The translations under genes and the position numbers were made by a program. From Grimontia marina (GTDB lineage: Bacteria > Pseudomonadota > Gammaproteobacteria > Enterobacterales > Vibrionaceae), in contig NZ_FIZY01000039.1 in NCBI RefSeq assembly GCF_900060185.1, forward strand, positions 1 to 48,595: a DNA stretch of 48,595 nt, read 5' to 3'. Shown piece by piece: positions 8,195 to 17,738 of the stretch (the stretch's first letter is position 1; each line of letters opens with the position of its first letter). Below the pieces are notes generated by a model. That model was not told the origin of the DNA. It was given only the letters and a program-made list of their open reading frames with translations, and searched no databases.

Positions 8195-8286
8195 ACATCT
8201 GTTTAAAGACTTCTAGATTGCGTGATTGATCTGCTCTCTGGATTATTGAGTTAACACTGTAAATCGTTCAGTAGCGCAATTAAGGC

Positions 8287-9472
8287 CTAGATCGCCAAAC
8301 CCATATCTTCGTCACTCGCGTATTCGGCCGGATTGTGGCTGATTCCTTTCTTGCAGCGAACAAAAAGCATGGCCACGCGGGTGAGATCAGCCATCGCGGA
8401 AGCATCATGCGTTGCGCCAGAAGGAAGCTGGTGGACCCGGTTATTGGAAGCAACGATCGCTCGAGCGATCGCCAACTGCAGGGAGGGGTCACACTGGGTG
8501 GCAGCTTGGCTGTAGGTTCTATTGATTTCGCAGCCAAGCCCACGAAGTTGAGCGGTTTCCTTGGCAAAAGCCTGAGGATATCGCCTGCTTTTCCCGCACT
8601 TCATCATTTGGAGAGCGAAGCTCAATCATCATCGAAACTTGCCCGGGTACGGCATTGGGAACATTGGGCCTAACATCCAGTTGTCCTTCAGTGGCGAGCA
8701 GCTCCGAAAGTTTAATCGCAAGCTTTTCCGGCTCTATGGTTACCGTAGCGGCGGCTGCAAGCGCATCTTTGCGAAGGTGCATAGGCACAGTTCCTGCGTG
8801 GGCTGCTTGACCTGTGAAAGTCAGTTGATGCCTTTCAATGCCACTTATCGCAGAAACGACACCAAGAGGCAGGCCTTCATGTTCGAGTACAGGGCCTAGC
8901 TCAATATGGGTTTCGATAAAACCGAGAATATCGTCAGGATTGCGTTTTAACTGACCAATGTTCTCCGGCTGAAGACCAAAGTTTGAAAGTGCTGAGCGCA
9001 GGGTGATGCCATCTTTATCTTTTCTGTCGACGACGCTTTCATCAAGGGTTCCAGCCAGAGCGCGTGGACCAACCAACGCAGTAGGAAAACGCACGCCTTC
9101 CTCATCAGCAAACGCCAGCACCTCAACTGAGAACGGGAGCTTTACTCCCTGTCGGTTCAAATAGTCTAAGGCAATGATAGGTAGCACAATTCCCATGATC
9201 CCGTCATAGGCACCGCCTTGCTTAACGCTGTCCTGATGGCTGCCCATTAACAGGGTCTTTGTGTTATTACCTGCATCATATCGGCCGATCAATGTGCCGG
9301 TGGCGTCGATGCGAACACTGAGACGAGCTTCTTCCATCCAGGTAGTCAGTAGAGCATTGGCACGTTTGTATTCCAGTGTAAATGGAAACCGGGTAACACC
9401 AGTCTCTGATGCCGAGCATTCGGCAAGTTGTTTTAAGTATTCTTGGGCTCTTTGGCCTAAAAGGTGAGTCAT
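8287..9472 (-). pseudogene. M20-type Zn-dependent amidohydrolase (allantoate / N-carbamoyl amino acid type), frameshifted
   Basis: The N-terminal about 300 residues carry the dinuclear metal site of the AllC/HyuC/AmaB group: H79 and D81 (GSHQDSV), D90 (GGAYDG), E124-E125 (FADEEGVRFP) and H189 (ETHIELGPVLE). The C-terminal part with LPSGATHDASAM and GISHNPAEYASDEDM is in another frame (ending 8287), joined by about one base near 8575-8582, where EVREKQAI should run into QAFAKETAQLRGLG. Such enzymes hydrolyse C-N amide bonds of ureido or N-carbamoyl compounds in the cytoplasm. It lies 3 nt from the DUF1028 gene, so the two were one operon. As sequenced it lacks its C-terminal catalytic lobe. 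Confidence 0.88.
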
Positions 9473-9475
9473 TGG

Positions 9476-10129
9476 TTAACGCTCCGGGTGTTCTGATGTC
9501 GGCAAGGTTTCCCTCCATGCCTGGTAGTCGGGATCGCAATGCTTCTCGTACAAGGTACGCAGGGCAAGTAGCGGTGAGTCGTGGTAATCGATACGCAGAG
9601 TGACAGGTGGGGAGTCGGGTCTGTATACAAGTAGAGCGGCGGATAACAAGCCACGATGGTCTCCACCCGCTCGCTCTGCTTCAAAGAGTGCTGAGATTAA
9701 TTTTTCTTCAAAAGTCATCTTGTTGTTTTTGAAGGCCAAAGCCATGGCTTCTAGCACCTTGGTATCTGAAAGCAAATTTCCGCACACCACAATACCGTTT
9801 TCTATCAAACTTCCATGAGCCAGTCCGTTCTGACTACCGGTATGAACCGCGCCGTTTCCTTGAAGATCCAATGCAGCGAGTTGCCGGTAAGCAGCACCTG
9901 CATCAACACTGGTGATCGCATTGACTGCAGAAGGCGCACTGGATCCTGCTGCCATCAGAGACAATACGTCCTGTCCCCACAGAGTGCTGGGCTTAGCGCC
10001 CTGAGAAGCGGACATGCCCGCGCGTAAATCCCCCCTGATCACCCAGCCACCTACGCAGAGTGCCCCAGTGGCTGCCGCAGCGCCAATCGCGCCGGATTCC
10101 TGATCTCGTGCCAATATTGAATAAGTTAT
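9476..10129 (-). pseudogene. DUF1028 family (Ntn-hydrolase-like) protein with degraded start codon
   Basis: The 217-codon frame matches DUF1028: N-terminal TYSILARDQESGAIGAAAATG, a central CGNLLSDTKVLEAM and AGGDHRGLLSAALLVYRP. This family has an Ntn-hydrolase fold and is often beside amidohydrolases and peptide transporters. The natural start codon position reads ATA at 10127-10129, 8 nt after a perfect AGGAG (10138-10142 on the minus strand), where the family has ATG before TYS. Translation could only start inefficiently at ATA or at the TTG at 10112-10114, which would cut the N-terminal Thr region. The rest is open, so it could still be expressed weakly. It is first in the operon with the M20 hydrolase. 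Confidence 0.75.
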
Positions 10130-10184
10130 AGGTCTCGCTCCTGAGCCAGTGATCGAAGTGTGACTCCGACACTCATTGGTGTTA

Positions 10185-10200
10185 ATTTATCATGATAAAT
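10185..10200. promoter_or_regulatory. 16-bp perfect palindrome, candidate operator
   Basis: ATTTATCATGATAAAT is its own reverse complement. It lies between the divergent hydrolase/DUF1028 operon and the transporter operon, the natural control region for both. The FadR-type regulator at 14965 is the obvious candidate to bind it; that link is inference. Confidence 0.5.
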
Positions 10201-10259
10201 GTGAGTAAAAGTTAACCAACGATTAACTTCACATCCACAAACTGGGAAGGAGTTTCCCC

Positions 10260-11665
10260 ATGAAACAAATGAGAAGTGATTTCATGAAAACGCTGCGGAG
10301 TTCAGCCAAACCGCGCTTCTTGCGGTATGTGCGATAGTTCCTTTATCCGCATTAGCACAAACACCACCTAACGTGCTGATCGTCGGGCAGGTTGCTGAAC
10401 CTAAGTCGCTCGACCCACATGCAGTTACCGCTGTGAATGATTTTCGCATCCTGATGAATCTCTATGAGGGGTTGGTGCGATATAAAGATGGGACGCTGGA
10501 AGTTGAGCCTGCGCTGGCCGAGAGTTGGACGGTGAGTGATGATGGTAAAACCTATGTCTTCAAACTTCGTGATGGCGTGAAATTCCATGATGGCACGCCG
10601 CTGACCTCAAAAGCAGTGAAGTTCAATTTTGACCGTATGCTTGATGAGAAACATCCGTATCACAATACAGGACCCTTCCCGCTCTCTTTCTTCTTCTCGT
10701 CGATTGAAAACGTAGAGGCCGTTGACCCGAAAACGGTGAAATTCACCCTCAATGCCCCTTACGCCCCTTTCCTTTCTAACCTTGCTTACCCGACGGGACT
10801 AATTGTTTCCCCTGAAGCGGTAAAAAAGCATGGTAAAGATTTTGGTCGCCAGCCTTCAGGTACCGGACCATTCCGTTTTGCTGAGTGGGCGTCAAACAAC
10901 AAGGTCGTTGTGGTTCGTAGTGACGATTACTGGGTTGATAACGCTAGGCTTGAAGCAGTAGTATTTCGCCCAATTACGGATGCCAACACCCGTGTGGCTG
11001 AAATGCTGGCCGGTAGCATCGATATGATGGTTGAAGTGCCGCCAAATGCGCTTTCTGAGTTCCAGAACGACCGTTATCAAGTGGTGGAGCAAGCTGGCCC
11101 ACACGTTTGGTTCCTTATCCTGAATGCCAAGGAAGGCCCCTTCGCGGATAAGCGAATGCGTCAGGCTGTGAACTATGCGATCAATAAAAAAGCCTTGGTA
11201 GAAGGCGTATTGGAAGGAACGGCTGAGGTCGCTGCTGGCCCAACACCACCCGCTTTTGCCTGGGCGTATAACGATAGCTTGCAGCCATATCCTTATGATC
11301 CTGTAAAAGCTAAAGCGCTGATTAAAGAAGCAGGTCAGGAAGGTGCGAAGCTGACGTTCTATGTGACTGAAGGTGGTTCAGGCATGTTGGACCCTGTCCC
11401 TATGGGGACCGCTATTCAAGCAGATTTGAAAGCTGTGGGCTTAGATACCTCTATCGAAACCTATGAGTGGAATACCTTTCTTGGCAAAGTGAACCCAGGT
11501 CTTGAAGGTAAAGCTGACATGGCAGAAATGGCATGGATGACTAACGACCCGGATACTCTGCCGTACCTGGCGCTGCGCACTGATGCTTGGCCTGAAAAAG
11601 GCGGTTTCAACTCAGGTTATTACTCAAACCCTGAAGTCGACAAGCTGTTGGAAGCTGCACGCCAG
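10260..11665 (+). pseudogene. Peptide ABC transporter substrate-binding protein (SBP_bac_5), broken at both ends
   Basis: ATG 10260 follows AAGGAG. The frame from it ends at a TAG within about 80 nt, while the rest of the signal peptide (ALLAVCAIVPLSALAQ) and the whole mature domain are in another frame, so one base is lost or gained around 10290-10320. The mature part is a classic DppA/OppA-like cluster C binding protein (VGQVAEPKSLDPHAV, LAESWTVSDDGKTYVFKLR, GTGPFRF). It stops at NPEVDKLLEAARQ, roughly 70-80 residues short of the family end, and runs straight in frame into a permease. The original protein would have bound peptides or similar compounds in the periplasm. Confidence 0.88.
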
Positions 11666-12228
11666 TTTTCGATGGCAGACAAAGGCATCACACTGGTGGT
11701 GTTGCTGGGTATTTCCATTCCTTCCTTTTTCCTCGGCATGATGATGATCCTACTTTTTGCCATCAATCTTCGCTGGCTACCCGTTTCAGGTATGTATGCG
11801 ATTTATGGTGGCGGAGACTTACCGGATTTACTCAAGCATTTAGTCATGCCATCAGTCGCTTTGGCGTCTGTCGCAACGGGTGTCATCGCCCGGCCATGCT
11901 GGAAGTATTGAGACAGGACTATATTCGTACCGCTCGTGCGAAAGTTGTGCATGAGCGTCAGGTTGTTTGGAAGCACGCACTGAAAGCGGCCATGGTCAGC
12001 ATTATTCCAGTTCTGGGTATTCAGGCCGGGTTTGTGCTTTCTGGTGCAGTGTATATCGAGATGGTCTTCCAGTGGCCGGGTGTCGGAAAAATGCTGGTTG
12101 AAGCGATCCTGAAACGTGACATTTTACTTGTGCAGGGTGGGGTTGTGTTTGTTGCGTCTTGCTATGTGCTCTTCAACATTGCTGTCGATATGCTGCAAAG
12201 TTGGCTTGGCCCGAGGATCAAAGTATGA
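11666..12228 (+). pseudogene. DppB-like permease remnant
   Basis: From about 11666 the reading frame continues with permease helices (LVVLLGISIPSFFLGMMM). The first about 110 residues of the permease are missing, lost in the deletion that fused it to the binding protein. At about 11895 a second lesion removes roughly four residues and shifts frame between GVIAR and MLEVLRQDYIRTARAK. The remaining ORF (11896-12228) carries the EAA-type loop region and final helices. It is of the BPD_transp_1 family and would have formed half of the membrane channel. Confidence 0.88.
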
Positions 12229-14043
12229 CGGCATTGTGATGTCGATTATCGTCTTTCTGGTTCTAGTGACACCGCTATTAGGGCTTCAGGATCCTGCTAT
12301 CACAGATACCGCCAACCGATTTTTACGTCCTCTTAGTGATGGACACCTGTTAGGTACTGATCACCTTGGTCGTGATTTACTCTCCCGATTACTTTGGGGG
12401 ACACAACTGAGCCTTGCAGTTGGCTTTGCTGCAGCCTTGATTGGCTCAGCGATTGGTATTGTTGCCGGTTATTACGGTGGCCGTGTCGATAATGTTTTTA
12501 TGCGTTGTATCGATGTATTAATGGCGTTCCCTTATATCTTGTTGGCATTAGCGATTGTTGCGGCGTTGGGCCCGGGGTTGTTGAATGCACTGATTGCTGT
12601 CGCGGCGGTCAATATTCCTTTTTTTGCAAGGAACATTCGTGGCGTGACCGTATCTCTGGCACAGCGTGAGTTCGTTGAAGCGGCCAAGCTTTGTGGCATG
12701 TCTGACTTGCGTATTATCTGGTCTGAGATTGTACCGAATGTGGTCCCTGTGATTGTGATTGCTATGTCCACCACCATCGGCTGGATGATTTTGGAAACGG
12801 CAGGACTTTCTTTCCTTGGTTTGGGCTCCCAACCACCGCAGGCAGATTTGGGCTCAATGCTGGGTGAGGCGAGAAATTCGCTGATCACTGATCCCCATGC
12901 CAGTGTGGTACCGGGCGTGATGATTTTCCTTATCGTGATGAGTATTAATCTTTTGGGTGACGGTGTTCGTGATGCTTTAGATCCAAGATTGAAATCAGGC
13001 GCGCTGACCCGTCCTCAACCTGCCACCAAAGTCAGCGATGCGTTCAATACTGTTGATTTCGATGAAACCAATGAAGCCGTCCTGAAAGTCGATAAATTAG
13101 AGACGCAATTTCATATCAACCACCGTGTTTACAAAGCGGTGAATCAGGTGTCATTTGAGATTGCGCCTGGCGAATGTCTGGGTTTAATTGGAGAAAGTGG
13201 TTCCGGTAAATCGGTGACAGCGTTATCAGTCATGGGGCTCGTCGCGTCTCCCCCGGGGGTCATTTGTGGTGGTGATATCCGCTTCAAGGATGAATCCCTG
13301 ATAGGTGCAAGCTATGAAAAGCTGCGTGAATGGCGCGGCAAGGATGTGGCTTACATTTTCCAGGACCCGCTCGCTACCTTGCATCCGCTCTATCGTGTGG
13401 GAGAGCAGATGATGGAAGCGATACTGGTGCATGAGAAAGTGCCAGCAAATGAAGCAAGAGAGCGGGCTATTTCGTTGCTGGATGTGGTACAAATTCCCAA
13501 CGCAGAAGAGCGCATGAAGGCATTCCCCCATGAGCTCTCCGGCGGTATGCGCCAGCGTCTGGCGATTGCAATGGTGCTGGTGAACAATCCCTCGCTTATT
13601 ATTGCGGATGAACCCACCACAGCACTGGATGTGACGGTTCAAGGACAGATACTTGCCCTGTTGGATGAGCTTCGCGCACCAGAAATGTGTTGGTGCTGTT
13701 TATTACTCATGACTTTGGTGTTGTGGCTCAGCTTTGTGACCGTGTTGCCGTGATGTATGCCGGAAAGATTGTTGAAACAGGACCAACCGACGTTGTGCTG
13801 GATTCTCCAGCACACCCATACACCAAAAAGCTTATCGCTTGTGTGCCTGAACTTGGGCGCGGCAAAGGGGCACTGGAAGCCATTCCAGGGTTACCGCCCG
13901 TAGTAGATAAATTGCCTCCAGGGTGTGCGTTTGCAGCAAGGTGCAGCAAAGCCGCTGATACTTGTCAGCAGGGCGAAGTATCAAGAAATGAGGCATCTGG
14001 GCGGATGGTGCTGTGTCATTATCCAGAGGAGAAGTTGGTATGA
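12225..14043 (+). pseudogene. DppC-DppD fused permease/ATPase, N-terminal and internal lesions
   Basis: An ATGA overlap at 12225 marks the original start, but the frame meets TGA after MTAL. The permease reads well from GIVMSIIVFLVLVTPLLG (about 12230) in another frame, so about 25 N-terminal residues are deleted. A DppC-like permease (to about 13000) is joined by a linker to a DppD-like ATPase with Walker A GESGSGKS, signature LSGGMRQR and Walker B LIIADEP. Permease/ATPase fusions of this order are known. Near 13685 one base is missing in a GAAA run: LDELRAPE should continue into VLVLFITHDFGVVA, which is in the next frame and runs to 14043, with the C-terminal oligopeptide-transporter motif (GCAFAARCSKA). 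Confidence 0.87.
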
Positions 14044-14993
14044 CGGCTGCGTTGCAAATTCAGGGATTGAAGAAAACCTACTTTTTTAAAAAGCCAATGT
14101 TTGCCTCAGCGCTTCCCGGTGTGAAAGCAGTGCAAACCATCAGTCTGGATGTGGAGCAGGGGGAAACACTGGGCATCGTCGGCGAGTCAGGTTGCGGTAA
14201 GTCTACGCTGGCGAGAATGCTGGTGGGTTTAACGGCACCCACCGAAGGGCAAGTACTGGTTGAGGGAGAAGCATTATCACCTGACAGTCCCGAAGAGAAT
14301 GGAAAACGCATTCAGTATGTTTTCCAGGATCCGATCAGTAGCCTCAACCCGAGAAAAACTATTCGTCAGTTGATGGAAGTGCCGTTGATTTACCTTCACG
14401 GCATGGATAAAACTGCCCGTAATACGCGCATTCGTGAGATTTTCACGCAGGTTGGACTTCGAGAAGAGTTTCTTGAACGCTACCCCCATGCATTTTCTGG
14501 TGGTCAGGCTCAGCGTATAGGTATTGCCCGAGCGCTCGCTGCCAACGCCAGAATACTGGTATTGGATGAGCCGGTTTCCGCGTTGGATGTTTCTGTTCAA
14601 GCTCAGGTTCTTAATCTGTTGGCTGAGCTAAAACAATCACTGTCGTTGACCTATCTGTTTATCAGCCACGACCTTGCTGTTGTGGAAGCAGTGAGTGATA
14701 GGGTCGCTGTGATGTACTTTGGTTCGTTGGTCGAACTTGCGCCTGCTGAAATGATTTTCAATTCCCCAAAACATCCGTACACTCGGTTACTAGCGGACAG
14801 CGCTCCGGTTGTGGGAAGGCCCTTACAGGTACCTACACAGCACGCGGAATTGCCAGATCCGCTTAACCCACCACAAGGTTGTGCATTTGCGGGTCGTTGC
14901 CCCAGAGCGCAATCTGAATGCCTCGGCGCTCCACCACCGCTAACAAAAATAAAGGAGAACGAATTTGTCGCCTGCTTCTTCCCGCTCGAATGA
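14040..14993 (+). CDS. Peptide ABC transporter ATP-binding protein, DppF/OppF-like
   Basis: 317 residues, intact. ATG 14040 overlaps the upstream TGA (ATGA) and follows GAGGAGAAG. Walker A GESGCGKST, Q-loop VFQDP, signature FSGGQAQR, Walker B ILVLDEP, switch His in ISHDLAVV, and the C-terminal oligo_HPY domain with GCAFAGRCPRAQ are all present. It would energise dipeptide/oligopeptide uptake at the cytoplasmic face. Its partner permeases, binding protein and second ATPase are all damaged, so it is probably an orphan now. Confidence 0.93.
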   Translation: MTAALQIQGLKKTYFFKKPMFASALPGVKAVQTISLDVEQGETLGIVGESGCGKSTLARMLVGLTAPTEGQVLVEGEALSPDSPEENGKRIQYVFQDPISSLNPRKTIRQLMEVPLIYLHGMDKTARNTRIREIFTQVGLREEFLERYPHAFSGGQAQRIGIARALAANARILVLDEPVSALDVSVQAQVLNLLAELKQSLSLTYLFISHDLAVVEAVSDRVAVMYFGSLVELAPAEMIFNSPKHPYTRLLADSAPVVGRPLQVPTQHAELPDPLNPPQGCAFAGRCPRAQSECLGAPPPLTKIKENEFVACFFPLE

Positions 14994-15744
14994 CCCAACT
15001 CCTTTTGCGAAAATGCGTCGTCCCTATAAAGTAGCGAACGCCATTAAAACCTGGATTGTCGAACAGGGACTAAAGCCAGGAGATAAACTGCCCCATGAGC
15101 AAAAACTCATGGAGCTGTTTGGCATGTCTAAAGGCACGATCCGCGAAACCATGCGGGTGCTTGAAGCACAGGGTCTCATTGTGACGCGCACAGGTCCAAA
15201 GGGTGGGGCGTTTATCAATGCGGTGTCTGAAGCGATGGCAAGCAGCTTGCTGAGTAACTACTTCTTCTTTAACGAACTCTCTGTCAAAGACATCCATCAG
15301 CTCCGCTGTTTGTTGGAGCCGGAGTTGGTAGCCACGTTGGCTGGCAATATGACTGAAGACGATCTGGCAAGGCTTGAAGACAATATTAAAAAATATGCCC
15401 AACCGTCTCTGGATAAGGAAGATGAACGCCAGCAACACATCGATTCCCTGCAATTTCACATCATTTTGGCAGAGCTGGCCGGAAATGAATTGCTGGGGTT
15501 CATTATCCGTTTTATGGTGCGAATGCTGACTGACCTTACCGTTTACCGCAGCTTGTATGAGCCGCCCAATCATGAACTTTGGGAGCAGGGGTTAAAGCAC
15601 CAGAAAGATTTGATTGTCGCCTTGCGCGACGGCCGATCGGAAGATGCCCGTGCCATTATGCATGAGCATATGGAAGTGGCGAAAAAACTGATGGAAGGAC
15701 AGGAAGCGAAAATGGAACGGCGCTTTATGTTGCACGCACCTTAG
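14965..15744 (+). CDS. GntR/FadR-family transcriptional regulator with FCD domain
   Basis: 259 residues. TTG 14965 is chosen because AAGGAGAACGAA directly precedes it; it overlaps the ATPase gene by 29 nt. A winged-helix GntR domain at about 25-90 (LPHEQKLMELFGMSKGTIRE) precedes a helical FCD ligand-binding domain (LLEPELVATLAGNM, FHIILAELAGNELL, HEHMEVAKK). FadR-group regulators bind short palindromes and respond to small metabolites. It most likely controls the neighbouring transporter/hydrolase locus via the palindrome at 10185. No lesion is seen. Confidence 0.92.
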   Translation: MSPASSRSNDPTPFAKMRRPYKVANAIKTWIVEQGLKPGDKLPHEQKLMELFGMSKGTIRETMRVLEAQGLIVTRTGPKGGAFINAVSEAMASSLLSNYFFFNELSVKDIHQLRCLLEPELVATLAGNMTEDDLARLEDNIKKYAQPSLDKEDERQQHIDSLQFHIILAELAGNELLGFIIRFMVRMLTDLTVYRSLYEPPNHELWEQGLKHQKDLIVALRDGRSEDARAIMHEHMEVAKKLMEGQEAKMERRFMLHAP

Positions 15745-15807
15745 TCCTCAGAACCTTGCAATTGCCGCATGTCATTTCGTTATGGAACAACCTTTGGTGA
15801 TCCACAA

Positions 15808-15837
15808 TTGACATGATTCTGTATTAAAAATCATACT
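15808..15837 (+). promoter_or_regulatory. Candidate sigma-70 promoter for the DUF3081-like gene
   Basis: TTGACA at 15808-15813 and CATACT at 15832-15837 (18-bp spacer). Just downstream, 15844-15861 is a perfect 8-bp hairpin (GCAGAGAG / CTCTCTGC) in the 5' untranslated region. Confidence 0.5.
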
Positions 15838-15899
15838 TTTAATGCAGAGAGACCTCTCTGCTCTTATTGTCAGGACAAGGCAGTAGCGAGGGAGTGGCG

Positions 15900-16175
15900 A
15901 TGAAAAATGAACTTAACCCTGCAAAATTGTTGGCTGCTTTTGAAGTAGTCATGGAGAAAGGTGAAGACACCGAGTTCGGTAAAATTTACGAGGGTGTCGA
16001 AGCGTCAACCGATTACGATGGTTACAACGTTTACCTGAGAGGAAATGGTGTCGAGTTGCACATCGGCTTTCACAACACTTACGATCTGAAATACGACCAA
16101 GCCCATCTCAGAGACAGCTTCCTGAAAAAGGTGGATGCCTTGGTCACCGATAAGGTTGTCGACGATCATCACTAA
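15900..16175 (+). CDS. DUF3081-like small cytoplasmic protein
   Basis: 91 residues. ATG 15900 is preferred because GAGGGAG lies about 6 nt upstream. The sequence NPAKLLAAFEVVMEKG followed by ASTDYDGYNVYLRGNGVELHIGFHN resembles DUF3081, a small Vibrionaceae/Shewanella family without known function; the family name is from memory of the pattern and not certain. It is a monocistronic unit with its own promoter and a strong shared terminator. Confidence 0.75.
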   Translation: MKNELNPAKLLAAFEVVMEKGEDTEFGKIYEGVEASTDYDGYNVYLRGNGVELHIGFHNTYDLKYDQAHLRDSFLKKVDALVTDKVVDDHH

Positions 16176-16176
16176 A

Positions 16177-16201
16177 AAGCCCGGAAAACCGGGCTTTGTT
16201 T
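16177..16201. terminator. Bidirectional terminator
   Basis: AAGCCCGG / CCGGGCTT with an AAAA loop, preceded by AAAA and followed by TGTTTT. It separates the DUF3081-like gene from the convergent acyltransferase gene and can serve both. Confidence 0.85.
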
Positions 16202-17271
16202 TATTTTGCTGTTTCGGCTGAAGTCAGTCTCTTTGTAGTGTCGCCTGTCATCTGCACCATAAAGCGGGTAATTGGCATTTTTTCTAACAACCACACCAGA
16301 CCCAGCGACTGTGCAATAGTTAAAGGTGTTACAAGTGCGTCTTTTAAAGGTCCTTCGATGTTGTACATACCCAAAAGATTGAATACCAGGATCAGCGGAA
16401 CGAAATGCGCAACATAGATACCCAAAACCCGTTTACTCAATGCAAATGTTGCCGGGTTATTGCCAAGGTTCGGATGGTTCAAAAGCAGGGCAAACAGCCC
16501 CAATGCCACGAGAGGCGTGCCAACCAGAAAGTCATGGTTCGCCATCCACACATCGTAACGGGTCAGATTAAAGCCTTCTGCCAAACAAAGCGCCAAGCCT
16601 CCGATCAGCATTGAGTAAGCCGCTTTGTTTGAGAAGCTTATGTTGCGGCGTCGCATCTCAAATCCCGTAGTGACCATCAATAAACTGAAGAATGGGCCGT
16701 TGCGGGTGAAGATCGGCGCTTCTCCTTCCATAACAGGTTGGTAACTTCCCGCCCCCAGTCCCCAAACATACAGACCCAGTGCCAGAGGCATGATAAGACC
16801 TTGCTGGTTCTTATTAATCAGCAAAGCAAGTATACCAAGCGCAGAAAGTAGCCCAGGGATATACCAAAGGTGCACCAAGCCACCCTCAAATAAAGTGTTG
16901 AATGGCGCTTTAAGTAAATAGTTCCAATACCCAGCACGTTCTACCAAGTACCCTTCAGTCATCGCGATATCTAGTCTGAAAGGCATCACGAGATAAATAA
17001 TGCTCCATGCCAGCCAGATCAACATCAAAGGCTTGGCGTAATGCATGAAGGTCTTTGTTGGGCTCTCAACTAGTTTGGGTTGGACGAAATAGCCCGTCAA
17101 AACGAAAAAGAAAGGTACGGCAAAGCGGCAGATTTGGTTAATCACATCTGAAAGCGTGTTGACCCCCTCACTATATGCCTCGCCGCGAAAAGGACCTGCG
17201 TGGATAATGACAACGGCAAGAATTGCCAATAAACGACCCATCTCTAATGAAGGGATACGGGCGTTGGACAT
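16201..17271 (-). CDS. Membrane acyltransferase, acyltransferase-3 family (WecH-like)
   Basis: 356 residues with about ten membrane segments. The N-terminal signature SLEMGRLLAILAVVIIHAG contains the conserved His of acyltransferase-3 proteins, which move acetyl or other acyl groups onto surface sugars at the inner membrane. PFFFVLTGYFV matches the usual second helix. The start is supported by GAGGAGA 5 nt upstream. No polysaccharide genes lie nearby, so the substrate cannot be inferred. Single gene, with the bidirectional terminator at its 3' end. Confidence 0.87.
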   Translation of the reverse strand: MSNARIPSLEMGRLLAILAVVIIHAGPFRGEAYSEGVNTLSDVINQICRFAVPFFFVLTGYFVQPKLVESPTKTFMHYAKPLMLIWLAWSIIYLVMPFRLDIAMTEGYLVERAGYWNYLLKAPFNTLFEGGLVHLWYIPGLLSALGILALLINKNQQGLIMPLALGLYVWGLGAGSYQPVMEGEAPIFTRNGPFFSLLMVTTGFEMRRRNISFSNKAAYSMLIGGLALCLAEGFNLTRYDVWMANHDFLVGTPLVALGLFALLLNHPNLGNNPATFALSKRVLGIYVAHFVPLILVFNLLGMYNIEGPLKDALVTPLTIAQSLGLVWLLEKMPITRFMVQMTGDTTKRLTSAETAK

Positions 17272-17689
17272 GTGGTCTCCTCAAATTGCACTGTGTGCAC
17301 AAACAAGTAGAAAAGCTGAGTGAACGCGAACTATATGTAATTTTTGTCCTCAGTCTTAGGCGCAAATCTCGAATATGCGAAGGCGGAAATTAAAAGCGTT
17401 GCAAATTGTAATGGTTGGTTGAAAAAGCATCAGTAAATCGCCACATAGAAAAGCCAAACCTAATCAAGCAATCGGGTCTAACCTGTATAGTCGAATGACC
17501 CTATTTCTGTGGGAAGCGATTTCTCATGAAGGGTGTTTGAATGTTTTGAGCATGCCGAAACGTTGAAGGTGGGCAGTAGAAGCGAGGAAAGTGGCACCAA
17601 GATGCGCATAAATGTGTCGGTTTAGCAGTGAATGATAACTTATCTGATATCACTGTGTTCTACATGTTTCTTTACGCGACGACGCCTGC

Positions 17690-17695
17690 TATACT
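17690..17695 (+). promoter_or_regulatory. Candidate -10 box for the EF-G2 gene
   Basis: TGCTATACT gives an extended -10 (TATACT at 17690-17695) about 44 nt before the start codon. The -35 is weak (TTTCTT or TTCTTT near 17667-17673). The rest of the 467-nt gap 17272-17738 shows no gene. Confidence 0.4.
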
Positions 17696-17738
17696 CCCGG
17701 CCCTGATATAAGCCAGTAATTGTTTATAGAGACGAACA

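Noticed and set aside
8280-8673. Several ORFs on both strands over the hydrolase 3' part
   Set aside because: They are shadows created by the frameshift; only the minus-strand frame ending at 8287 keeps the family motifs.
12116-12238. Long in-frame extension of the DppC-like ORF into DppB
   Set aside because: It reads the wrong frame of the permease gene and has no membrane pattern; the native start is the ATGA overlap at 12225.
14965-14993. An overlap of regulator and ATPase genes taken as a start-site error
   Set aside because: The TTG start has an excellent Shine-Dalgarno inside the ATPase gene, so the 29-nt overlap is accepted.
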